DNA of 64,000 nucleotides from an uncultured Campylobacter sp. (GTDB lineage: Bacteria; Campylobacterota; Campylobacteria; Campylobacterales; Campylobacteraceae). Positions within the stretch are counted from its first letter, which is position 1; the number at the start of each line of letters is the position of its first letter. The DNA lies in the NCBI RefSeq assembly GCF_937981295.1, contig NZ_CALJPC010000087.1:12320-76319 (forward strand), read 5' to 3'. The translations under genes and the position numbers were made by a program. Below are positions 53,164 through 61,054 of the stretch, in pieces. The notes under the pieces are model-generated. The model was not told the origin of the DNA and did not search any database. It worked only from the letters and a program-made list of their open reading frames with translations.

Positions 53164-54303
53164 TCACTCGAAAAATCCCTTTTTCACGAGCTTGCCCTCT
53201 TTCACGCAAAACTCCCCTTTCGCGATCACGCTATCTAGGTTTAGAGCTTCGTCAAATACCGCAAAATCGGCATCAAAGCCTACTTTTATCTCGCCCTTGC
53301 CGCTTAGATTTAGGTATTTTGCGACGTTTTTGCCCATCATGCTTAGCGCTTGCGGGACGGTTAGGATTTTATTTTTCACGCAGGCTTGCAAGACCTCTAA
53401 ATTCGTCTCGCACGAAGCACAGCCGTAGCCAACCAGCGCACCGTTTTCGTCAAATCTAGGCACGCTGCCGTTGCCATCCGAGCTCATCGTTAGACGCTCT
53501 AAATTTAGCCCGTTAGCAAGCCCGTAGGCGATAGCTTCGTGAAGCGGGGCGAATTTACTTCCGCCGCTCGTGATATCGATGTAGCCACCCATTTTTTGAA
53601 ATTTGATCGCCTCGTCAAAGAGCTCCTTCGTCCGCGCGCAGTGCGTCGGCGAAAAGTAATTAATCGGGAACGAATAATCCTTGATCACGCTAAAAATCAG
53701 GTCAAATTTATCCGCAAGCCCGCCCATATGCATATGCAGCACGCCGCCTTTTTTCGAGATCATGCCACCGATGCGGATCTGCGTCAGGGTCTTGATGAGC
53801 TCCTGATAGGTCGGGTAGCTGCCGCGGTTGTCGCTCATCGCGATCTTACAGCCGATGACCTTGTCGATGAGGACCAGATCGCGCGTGACGGAGCCCGTAA
53901 ATGTGACGCTAGGCAGCGCGTAAGAGCCCGTATGGATGAAGGTCGAGATGCCCTCGTATTCGAGCGCCTTGGCCTTTGAATAGAGATTCTCTAAGCTCCT
54001 CGTGCACCCGTCTGTGCCCAGCGTGCCTACGACCGTCGTCGTGCCGTAGCGGATGATCCCAGATAGCGTTATTTCGGGCGTGCGCGAGTGATAACCCGCC
54101 TCGCCACCACCGCCCGTGATGTGCACGTGTTGGTCAATGAGACCGGGTGCTAAAATTTTGCCCTCTAGATCGTAAATTTCAAGCCCATCGACTCGAAAAT
54201 CAAGCCCCTTAGAAACGGCCAAAATTTTACCTCCGCCGAGCAAAACGTCGCTCCTGCCGATGTGCTCCGGCGCGTATAGATCGGCATTTTTAAGTAACAG
54301 CAT
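53164..54303 (-). CDS. iadA: Isoaspartyl dipeptidase (beta-aspartyl-peptidase)
   Basis: This 379-residue amidohydrolase has GLIDQHVHITGGGGEAGYHSRTPEITLSG (~55-83), the His-x-His zinc site plus the IadA-type Arg-Thr-Pro block, LHMHMGGLADKF, FSPTHCAR and the final metal Asp in MSSDGNGSVP (~285-294). It removes beta-aspartyl residues formed by isomerised Asn/Asp. No partner gene lies in the same transcript. It ends with a palindromic hairpin (53122-53142). Confidence 0.9.
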   Translation of the reverse strand: MLLLKNADLYAPEHIGRSDVLLGGGKILAVSKGLDFRVDGLEIYDLEGKILAPGLIDQHVHITGGGGEAGYHSRTPEITLSGIIRYGTTTVVGTLGTDGCTRSLENLYSKAKALEYEGISTFIHTGSYALPSVTFTGSVTRDLVLIDKVIGCKIAMSDNRGSYPTYQELIKTLTQIRIGGMISKKGGVLHMHMGGLADKFDLIFSVIKDYSFPINYFSPTHCARTKELFDEAIKFQKMGGYIDITSGGSKFAPLHEAIAYGLANGLNLERLTMSSDGNGSVPRFDENGALVGYGCASCETNLEVLQACVKNKILTVPQALSMMGKNVAKYLNLSGKGEIKVGFDADFAVFDEALNLDSVIAKGEFCVKEGKLVKKGFFE

Positions 54304-54508
54304 ATTTTCTACTTTGCTTTGGATTTTTTGTAAATTTTACGTTTTTTGGCTTTCTTGACCGCGATGTCACGCCGCAATCTCACCTCTTTTTCGCCGCTTC
54401 GTTTTACAGCGCCTCTACGTCAAATTTTATAGAGTTTCATAAAATTCAGGTAACCTCGCGCAGAAATTTTATATCCTATTTCTGCTTTTCATCGGCATAG
54501 TTTATTCA

Positions 54509-55234
54509 TCACAAATTCATCACAAAGCCGCAGAAGCGCCCCGTGATGCCATCTCTGCGGTAAGAAAAATGCCGCTCGCTCTCGAAGGTGCAGCGTGGAT
54601 CAAATTTTACCTCTCGCACCCCCGCAGCTGCGAGCTCGTCGCGCAGCGCGGCGTTCATATCGAAATGTCCCTGTGTTTTGTAGCGCTCAAACTCGCCCAG
54701 ATCAAGCCCGTCTAGTTCGTAATTTCGCGCTTTAATATTCGCGCCCACGAATACCTTCAGCTCCGCAGCGACGCAGCTGAAGCGCTCGCTCATCAAATTT
54801 ATCGCATTCGTGCAGATCCGCCCTATCACGCCCGCGCGCCCCGCATGCACCGCAGCGACCACGCTGCGCCGCTCGTCCGCGATCAGCACGGGCGAGCAGT
54901 CCGCTACCAGCACGCACAGCGCCACGCCGCGCAGATCGGTCACGAGCCCGTCGCAGGGCGGGATTTCATCGTTACCTGCGCGTAAAATTTCAACGCGGTC
55001 TGAGTGTATCTGGCGCATAAATTTTAAATTTCGCGGCGCAATACCGAGCGCGGCGGCTAAAATTTCGCGGTTTTGCGCGACGTTTTGCGAATCGTCACCC
55101 ACGCGATCTCCTAAATTTAGGCTTGCGTAGGCTCCGCCGCTTACGCCTCCTTCGCGCGTGCTAAAGCCGGCTAGCACGCCGTGCCCGTCCAATACAAGCT
55201 CAAGATTTTCTCTGTAAATTTCGGTGTTAGTCAT
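54509..55234 (-). CDS. pgeF: Peptidoglycan editing factor/polyphenol oxidase family protein (PgeF/YfiH)
   Basis: This 241-residue protein has FSTREGGVSGGAYASLNLGDRVGD (~24-47), RQIHSDRV (His), VLVADCSPVLIAD (Cys, ~111-123) and AAVHAGRAGVIG (His, ~128-139), the YfiH metal/active-site set. In E. coli PgeF removes wrongly added L-serine from cell-wall precursors; others in the family oxidise phenols or deaminate nucleosides. It lies 18 bases after the ribE-like gene, likely in one transcript. Confidence 0.9.
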   Translation of the reverse strand: MTNTEIYRENLELVLDGHGVLAGFSTREGGVSGGAYASLNLGDRVGDDSQNVAQNREILAAALGIAPRNLKFMRQIHSDRVEILRAGNDEIPPCDGLVTDLRGVALCVLVADCSPVLIADERRSVVAAVHAGRAGVIGRICTNAINLMSERFSCVAAELKVFVGANIKARNYELDGLDLGEFERYKTQGHFDMNAALRDELAAAGVREVKFDPRCTFESERHFSYRRDGITGRFCGFVMNL

Positions 55235-55252
55235 CGTGCGCTACTTGGCGCC

Positions 55253-56071
55253 CTAATACAGGCTCAAAATTTTATCTACCGCGTCCCACGAAAGCCCCTC
55301 TTTTTCGCCCTCGGCGCTCTCATCGCGCGCCGCAACAATGCCGCGACCGACGAGCTGCGTGCTCGCAAAGCCCAGCTGCGCCGCGACGTATCGCGCGAGC
55401 AGATCGGTCTCGATATTTACGCGGCGCCCGATTTTGTAGGTTCCAAAGAGCGTATCCTTAAGCGTGAGCGGGATGATCGTAAGGCGAATGGCGCAGCTTC
55501 GCGCTTCGCTCTTTAGATTTACGCCTAAGGAGTTTGGATCGCGAACGGAATTTGCGCCGCTAAAATTTTGCCCGCGCAAGCTTGAGTCGCTAAAATTTGC
55601 GCCGAGCGGGCCTTTGCGATCTTTGTGAGTAAAATTTCCACCCTCAAGCACTTCGTTGATCGTTAGGCTCACGCCGTCGATCGCTACCGAGCCCTTCGGC
55701 GCTAGCAGCGGCGCTATATGCAGCGGCGCGCGGATAAAAAAATCGACGCCGCTTGCAAGCTTTGAAATTTTATAAATTTCACCCACGGCATCGACATGTC
55801 CTTGGATCAAATGCCCGTCTATGCGATCTCCAATCCGCATCGCTGGCTCGATATGCACAGAGCCGCGCAGGTTTTGTGCGACGATGACGCGCGCCGTTTC
55901 GCTCGAAAGCTGCACCGTAAATCCGTCCGCAAAAAGCCGCGTCACACTCAGGCACGCGCCGTTTACCGCGACGCTATCGCCGAGCGCGGGGCGGTATCTC
56001 GCGCGCAGTCGCAGCAAATCGCCGCTAAAGCTCGCAACCTGCGCGATCTCCCTGATCAGTCCGTTAAACAT
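55253..56071 (-). CDS. ribE: Riboflavin synthase alpha subunit with ~50-residue insert
   Basis: This 272-residue protein has the two lumazine-binding repeats: MFNGLIREIAQV, GDSVAVNGACLSVT (~31-44) then GHLIQGHVDAVG (~86-97), VAIDGVSLTINEVLEG (~129-144), and finally LIPLTL-type TIIPLTLKDTLFGTYKIGRRVNIETDLLARYVA (~198-230). Residues ~143-193 (DNA 55493-55645) are extra, rich in Asn/Ser/Gly (GANFSDSSLRGQNFSGANS). A normal enzyme of ~200-220 residues remains without them. It joins two lumazines into riboflavin plus a pyrimidine. The insert lies in the turn after a beta strand of the second repeat. Confidence 0.9.
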   Translation of the reverse strand: MFNGLIREIAQVASFSGDLLRLRARYRPALGDSVAVNGACLSVTRLFADGFTVQLSSETARVIVAQNLRGSVHIEPAMRIGDRIDGHLIQGHVDAVGEIYKISKLASGVDFFIRAPLHIAPLLAPKGSVAIDGVSLTINEVLEGGNFTHKDRKGPLGANFSDSSLRGQNFSGANSVRDPNSLGVNLKSEARSCAIRLTIIPLTLKDTLFGTYKIGRRVNIETDLLARYVAAQLGFASTQLVGRGIVAARDESAEGEKEGLSWDAVDKILSLY

Positions 56072-56172
56072 TATGAGCCTTTGGAATTTTTACGTGATAT
56101 TAGCGTAGAATTTTGAAATTTTAAATTAAGCGAAGTTCGGCGAGCGCAAAGCCCGCCAAATGAAGTTTGAAA

Positions 56173-56493
56173 TTATTTTTTAGAGACGATGAAATCGGCT
56201 AGCGCTTCGATCGATTCGTCGTTAAGCGAAGCTGCTTGACCTTTCATAACGCCCATCATGCCGAATTTTCCCTTACCCTCGCCTAGACTACCGTCTTTGT
56301 AGCCTTTTAGGCTAGCGATGATATCTTCCTTGCTTAGGGTGTTTAGCGCAGGTACTTTGCCGCCAAGATAAGGCTTCTCGGCGTTGGCTCCGTGACAGGC
56401 CACGCATTTTTTATACAATGTAGCGCCGTCTGCGGCAAACGCTGCCGAACTAAACGCCGCCAACGCAGCGCATGCGATTAAAACTTTTCTCAT
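56173..56493 (-). CDS. Periplasmic monohaem cytochrome c, class I
   Basis: This 106-residue protein has a signal peptide (to ~residue 20, AFA) and the haem motif CVACHGANAEKPYLGGKVPAL (~34-54, CxxCH), with the distal Met probably in KFGMMGVMKGQ (~76-86). It is a small c-type electron carrier of the cytochrome c553 group in the periplasm. AAAGGATG lies before the ATG. It stands alone; partner oxidases or reductases are not adjacent. Confidence 0.9.
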   Translation of the reverse strand: MRKVLIACAALAAFSSAAFAADGATLYKKCVACHGANAEKPYLGGKVPALNTLSKEDIIASLKGYKDGSLGEGKGKFGMMGVMKGQAASLNDESIEALADFIVSKK

Positions 56494-56733
56494 TTTTCAT
56501 CCTTTACGATTAAGTTGTGGCGCGCATTATAGTTGAAATTCTTAAATTTGCGTTTAAAAATTTGGATTAATTTCTCGCGAGCGTGAGCGCAAAAAAACAT
56601 TTTCCGCAAGCCGCGCGCGGCGGAATTTCAAGGGCATTGATTAAATTTAAAGCAGGATCGGCAAGCGCAGCTTAAAACATTACGCGAGCTGCAAGACACT
56701 GTGTTTATGAAGCAAACCCGCGGCAGTGAAATT

Positions 56734-58287
56734 TTATTTGATCCGCGAGATTTCGCCGCCTTGCATTTTATAAATTTTATCTGCGGCGCCGAAGTATTTA
56801 TCATCGTGCGAGATCGCAAAGATCGTGTATCCACGCGATTTCAGCTCGGGCAAAATCCGCTCGTAAAACTCCGCGCGAAACTGCGGATCGAGATCGGCCG
56901 CAAACTCATCGAGCATCAAAAATTTTCGCCCGTCCATCAGCACGCTTACGAGCGCCAAACGCTTGCGCTGCCCGCTAGATAGGCTCGTGGTGCTAAATTT
57001 AGCCCTCTTTAGCTCAACCTTATCCTTCAGGTGCGTAAGCGCCAACCACTCGCGCGCGATGTCCGCATCGCCAGTAGCGTAGTCGAAGAGATAAAAATCG
57101 CTGAAAACCGCGCTTATGTTATTGCTGTAGGCGCGCAGATCGGAGGGTTTAAGGGCCGCGCCGTCGGCTAAAATTTCGCCCGTTTGCGGCGTATAAAGGC
57201 CCGCTAAAATCATAAAAAGCGTCGATTTTCCGCTGCCGTTTTCGCCGATTAAAAACACCGTCTCGCCCGCATTTAGCTGCAAGCTTACCCCTTTGATGCC
57301 GAATTTCCCGCCCGGATACGAAAAGCCCACGCCTTTAAGCTCCAGGCTGCGCCACGGCTGCATTTGCGCAAGCTCGAAGCCCTGCACGAACGGGTCTAAA
57401 TTTAACTCTTTGATCTTTGCGTAGGCGATCTTTGCGCGCAACACGCTAGGAAGCGAGAATATGAGCATCATCAAAGGCGCGCGCAAAAAAAGCACCGTAA
57501 GCGCGATCGTTACGGCGTTTGCAAGTTCCGCTTTGCCGCCGCTAAGCCCAAAATAAAGCACAAAGCCTACGGCGCCGAGCATCATCACGTTCATAAAATT
57601 ACTCGCAAACGCGCCGTAGACCTCGGCTCGCAGCGAGCTTTGGCGTAAATTTTGCGCGTTGGGCAAAAAGTCGTTTTCGTATAGGCTCTTTGCTTTGGCT
57701 AGGCTTAGCGACAGCTCCTTGTGCCCCTCAATCGCCGCGGCGTAGTTTTTATACAAAACGTCCTCGTTTTGGCGGTACAGATCGTAATTTTGCATGACCT
57801 TTTTCATCAAAAAACGGTTGAAAATCATCAGCGCGCCGATCCAGACGAACAAAAACGCAAACATCATAGGCGCGATGTATAGCACGTAGATGCCGCAAAA
57901 CAGCACGATCATCGCGCCTTGGATGAGCTCGGAGATGCGCATAAAGCCTTCGGTCAGGCGCGAAATATCGCTGGAAAGGGACGCAAGCAGGTTCGCCTTC
58001 GACGCAGCCTCGATGCGCTCGAACTTCGTATCGATGATCTGCTTGATGATTTTGGTGCGCAGATCGAATACGAAGTCGTTTTCCATCTTGCAAAGCATGA
58101 TGCGGCTTAGCACCGAAAGCAGCAGAAATAGCGCCAAGAGCGCGAAAAATAGCGCGATGATGCGCCCACCTCTTTCGGCGCCGTCAAGTAGATATTTATT
58201 GATAAAGCTTAAAATCAAAATCCCTGAGCCGCTGTAAATCGCGTTTAGCGCGAGCATCGCGAGGATTTGTTTGGTATATTTTTTCAT
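56734..58287 (-). CDS. Cyclic-peptide/siderophore-type ABC exporter (YojI/SyrD-like)
   Basis: With ATG 58287 the protein has 517 residues (a TTG 12 bases upstream would add MGRK). Six membrane helices fill the first ~300 residues; the ATPase domain follows with FLIGENGSGKSTLF, SSGQRKRLALVSVLMDG and the unusual Walker B/D-loop LMLDEFAADLDPQFRAEFY, then IFAISHDDKYF. This Glu-Phe-Ala-Ala-Asp pattern is typical of E. coli YojI and of SyrD/PvdE exporters of cyclic or modified peptides. No peptide-synthesis gene is adjacent, so the exported molecule is unknown. Confidence 0.82.
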   Translation of the reverse strand: MKKYTKQILAMLALNAIYSGSGILILSFINKYLLDGAERGGRIIALFFALLALFLLLSVLSRIMLCKMENDFVFDLRTKIIKQIIDTKFERIEAASKANLLASLSSDISRLTEGFMRISELIQGAMIVLFCGIYVLYIAPMMFAFLFVWIGALMIFNRFLMKKVMQNYDLYRQNEDVLYKNYAAAIEGHKELSLSLAKAKSLYENDFLPNAQNLRQSSLRAEVYGAFASNFMNVMMLGAVGFVLYFGLSGGKAELANAVTIALTVLFLRAPLMMLIFSLPSVLRAKIAYAKIKELNLDPFVQGFELAQMQPWRSLELKGVGFSYPGGKFGIKGVSLQLNAGETVFLIGENGSGKSTLFMILAGLYTPQTGEILADGAALKPSDLRAYSNNISAVFSDFYLFDYATGDADIAREWLALTHLKDKVELKRAKFSTTSLSSGQRKRLALVSVLMDGRKFLMLDEFAADLDPQFRAEFYERILPELKSRGYTIFAISHDDKYFGAADKIYKMQGGEISRIK

Positions 58288-58987
58288 CTTTCGCCCCAAT
58301 GAAATTTGAGCGCAATTGTGGCAAAATTCGCTTGAAAAAACGGTTAAATTTTAAATCCGTTCTCATTTCATCGGCTAAATTTCACCTTAATTTACGCAAA
58401 ATTTTATCGCGAATCACATCGTTTACGGGGCATGCTACTATTTATATGTATCACGCACTAATTTCATCCGCATTCTTATTTTAATCGCTTAGTTTATATG
58501 CAACACTTGCCAATCGCCGCTACGTCGATATACCGCCAAATACCCATACATTATACCTCGCCGACAGAACGCGCTGTCGTTAAATTTCACCCACGCCAAA
58601 ATCAAAATTTTAAAACTACTCATCGCCACAGTCTTACCAAGCAGCATAAAATTTAACGCCGCGCATCAACCAAAACGATCACGTTTAAATTCAGACGCCC
58701 TCATGCCGTACTCTACTAAAATTTTATCTTTTCTACACGACGAAAGAGCCGTTAAATTTTAGCGTGCGCGTGCGAATTCTTCTTCAGCTACCTTATTGTG
58801 GCTTCTACGGAGTGACTAAATATCTAAAAAATCTCGGAATTATCATAAACCAAAAAATATAGTGGATGTCGCAGGGGTGTCATTGTACTATTAATAACAG
58901 ATTTGTTAGGCTTTATAAATGAATTAATCAGCGCAAATAACGAGCTTAAAATGGTTTATAAGTATTAATAATCAAGTTGTTTTTAGA
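58288..58987. other. 700-base spacer at the start of a composition change
   Basis: No gene is seen. The first part has the AATTTTAC texture of the preceding region; from ~58800 the DNA loses that texture and becomes plainly AT-rich. It separates the exporter gene from the histidine kinase gene. A TATAAT was not obvious. Confidence 0.45.
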
Positions 58988-60265
58988 TCAAGTGTTTATG
59001 AAACATATTAGAAAATTATTTTTACCCTCTTCATGCTTGTATTTTAAGGTATGACCGTGTTTTTTGAAAATTTGATTTGCTATATAAAGTCCAAGGCCAA
59101 GTCCTGAATTTGACGTCTCTACCTTTCTGTTAAAAGCTCTTTCAAAATCAAGTCTTTCCGGTTCAAGCTCGTCTCCCGTGCTGCTTATGCAGACGGCGTT
59201 TTTATCTATATTTACAAGGACTTTGCCGCTAGAGTATTTTAAGGCGTTATCGATCAAATTTTTAATTCCGGTTGCATAAAGTTCAAAATCAACTTCAACC
59301 GTGCTTATTTCCCCATCTGCTCGCACTTCTATGCGGCTCATGTCTTTTAGTAAAAGCATATCTACCGAGTGATCGACGATGTCTATAACTCGGTGTTTAT
59401 TTTTCTTAAGCTCCCATTCATTGGATACGAGTTTTTCGACCTTGACAACCTCGCCAAGTATCATTTCTAGCCTTATAAAAATTTGTTTTAATCTACTTTT
59501 AAATTTATCGTCTTGTAAGATTTCGGCTATCATATCCGCCATGATCCGCCCTTTCATTATCGGGTTGCGAAATTCGTGCAAGATGTTGCGTAAAAATAGT
59601 GCTCTAGCCTGTTTTATCGCATCTATTTTTTGCATCGTCGTATTAAATTCGCCCGCGATTTGGCCTATTTCGTCATCTGCTTCTACTTTTAGCAGTCTAA
59701 ATTTGTCTTCTTCTCCAGCTCTTCTTATCATATTTTTTAAATTTCTGAGTCTCAGCAATTTTTTTAAGACGACTATGAAAAATGCGGCCATTACGATATT
59801 TACTATAAGCCAAAGTATCCAAATGCCATTTGAAGAAATTTCTTCTAAATTTTCTAAAGGCACATCGTTTTTTGCAATGTCGTCTTTGCCTGATAGCTCA
59901 AGCCCTGCCGCATCCATAATGCGTGAAAACATCTTAGGATCAATGGAAGAAAATCTAGGTACAAAATAAAGCTTTTTATTGTACCTTATCATATCAGCAT
60001 ACGAATCGCTAAAAATTTTTTCACCACCCTGCCTGATCTCATCTGGATCAAGGACACTATTCTTAAGTCCTATTTGTGCTAGCTGCTTGGTTGTATTATC
60101 GTCTTCTTGCCCGCGTATACGCATACCCAGCATAAAGCGCTCATAAGTAAGGTACTCTGCGTCTCTTACCTGCCTTTTTGATTCGATGAAGAATGCTAAA
60201 TTTACCGTAATGAGCGCGGCAAAAAAGAAAAAAGATATGAGTTTGATGATAGATATATTACGCAT
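58988..60265 (-). CDS. Sensor histidine kinase (ArsS-like, Campylobacterota type)
   Basis: This 425-residue protein has two membrane helices (~8-26 and ~146-170) around a ~120-residue periplasmic sensor, a HAMP-like linker (EEDKFRLLKVEADDEIGQIAGEFN, ~183-206), the phosphoacceptor in LRNILHEFRNPIMKGRIMADM (~227-247), the N-box LIDNALKYSSG (~336-346) and the G-box GLGLGLYIANQIFKKHG. The LHEFRNPI form of the H-box is typical of this family. Its start overlaps the stop of a response-regulator remnant by 8 bases. With that partner truncated, it is likely an orphan or dead-end kinase. Confidence 0.85.
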   Translation of the reverse strand: MRNISIIKLISFFFFAALITVNLAFFIESKRQVRDAEYLTYERFMLGMRIRGQEDDNTTKQLAQIGLKNSVLDPDEIRQGGEKIFSDSYADMIRYNKKLYFVPRFSSIDPKMFSRIMDAAGLELSGKDDIAKNDVPLENLEEISSNGIWILWLIVNIVMAAFFIVVLKKLLRLRNLKNMIRRAGEEDKFRLLKVEADDEIGQIAGEFNTTMQKIDAIKQARALFLRNILHEFRNPIMKGRIMADMIAEILQDDKFKSRLKQIFIRLEMILGEVVKVEKLVSNEWELKKNKHRVIDIVDHSVDMLLLKDMSRIEVRADGEISTVEVDFELYATGIKNLIDNALKYSSGKVLVNIDKNAVCISSTGDELEPERLDFERAFNRKVETSNSGLGLGLYIANQIFKKHGHTLKYKHEEGKNNFLICFINT

Positions 60266-60575
60266 TGATAAATTTATACCCTATACCGCGCACGGGGTGA
60301 ATGAATCGCGGATTTTTAGGATCGTCTCCTATTTTCTGACGCAAGCGCCCTATGGCGACATCGATGCTTTTTAGTCCGCTTTGAAATTTCGCCTGACCCA
60401 AATTTATCAAAATATCCTCTCTTGGTATAACCATCCCCTCTTTTTCATAAAGGTAGATAAAGATGTCAAATTCCGCCTTTGTAAGCGCTATTTCCTCTTT
60501 GTTTTTTATGACGATACGCCTTTGTTTATCGACGCAAAAGGTTTTGGAGTCGTTGCCCGCTTGTTCCCTCGGCGA
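60258..60575 (-). pseudogene. Response regulator remnant: OmpR/PhoB winged-helix domain without receiver domain
   Basis: Reading back from TAA 60258-60260 gives a complete trans_reg_C domain: NDSKTFCVDKQRRIVI, LTKAEFDIFIYLYEKEGM, LKSIDVAIGRLRQKIGD and PRFIHPVRGIGYKF. Upstream the similarity ends at ~60575 and an in-frame stop lies at 60612-60614. The ~120-residue receiver domain with its phosphoacceptor Asp is absent, and no in-frame ATG is found. The gene was once upstream of the histidine kinase. The break coincides with the start of the reductase fragment on the other strand, suggesting one deletion. Confidence 0.8.
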
Positions 60576-60580
60576 AGTAG

Positions 60581-60919
60581 CGTGAGCCAGTTCTGATAAA
60601 TCCAGAAAATGCTAAACAAAAAGGCATTGAAAATGGTGATCTAGTCGTTGTTTCATCAAAACGTGGCAAAATTTTATGTGGTGCTGTTGTAACAGATGAT
60701 GTCAGAAAAGATGTAGTTTGCGTAGCAGAGGGTGCGTGGTATGATCCACAAAATCCTGGTGAGATAGGATCTATGTGTGTTCATGGCGATGTAAATGTCC
60801 TAACTATTGATAAGGGCACATCAAAGCTTGCACAAGGCAATATATCTCACACAGCTCTTGTAAATATCGAGAAATTTACAGGCAATGCTCCAAGAGTAAA
60901 GGTGTTTTCAAAAACCTAA
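60581..60919 (+). pseudogene. C-terminal fragment of a TorA/BisC-type molybdopterin reductase
   Basis: The frame encodes 112 residues starting REPVLINPENAKQKGIENGD and ending KVFSKT. It aligns with the C-terminus of the intact reductase in this window (REPVWMHPDDAKARGLENGD...), sharing HGDVNVL and ALVNIEKF-type blocks. An in-frame TAG at 60578-60580 immediately precedes it and no start is found, so it is a remnant lacking ~700 residues. Divergence from the intact copy shows it was a separate paralogue, not a recent duplicate. A terminator follows. Confidence 0.82.
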
Positions 60920-60936
60920 CGCATAAAACTTATAGT

Positions 60937-60961
60937 GTCCGAGCTCTTCGGGCATTTTTTT
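60937..60961 (+). terminator. Terminator after the reductase fragment
   Basis: A 6-bp stem (GTCCGA/TCGGGC, with one G-T pair) with 5-base loop is followed by ATTTTTTT. It lies 18 bases past the fragment stop, the expected place for the end of the lost gene. Confidence 0.7.
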
Positions 60962-61054
60962 ACAAATTTTTTAAAATTATACTTTTATTATACTTTTTAT
61001 TTAAAATTACATTTATATTTTAAACTAACCACAAAATTTCACAAAGGAGAAAAG
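60962..61054 (+). promoter_or_regulatory. AT-rich leader and promoter region of the intact reductase
   Basis: A 93-base AT-rich leader contains TATACT twice (in TTATACTTTTATTATACTTTTT), plausible -10 boxes, and AAAGGAG just before ATG 61055. No regulator binding site is identifiable. Confidence 0.5.

Noticed and set aside
59379..59969. 196-codon plus-strand frame opposite the histidine kinase
   Set aside because: Antisense shadow; Ser/Ile/Phe-rich, no family features, and the kinase frame is clear.
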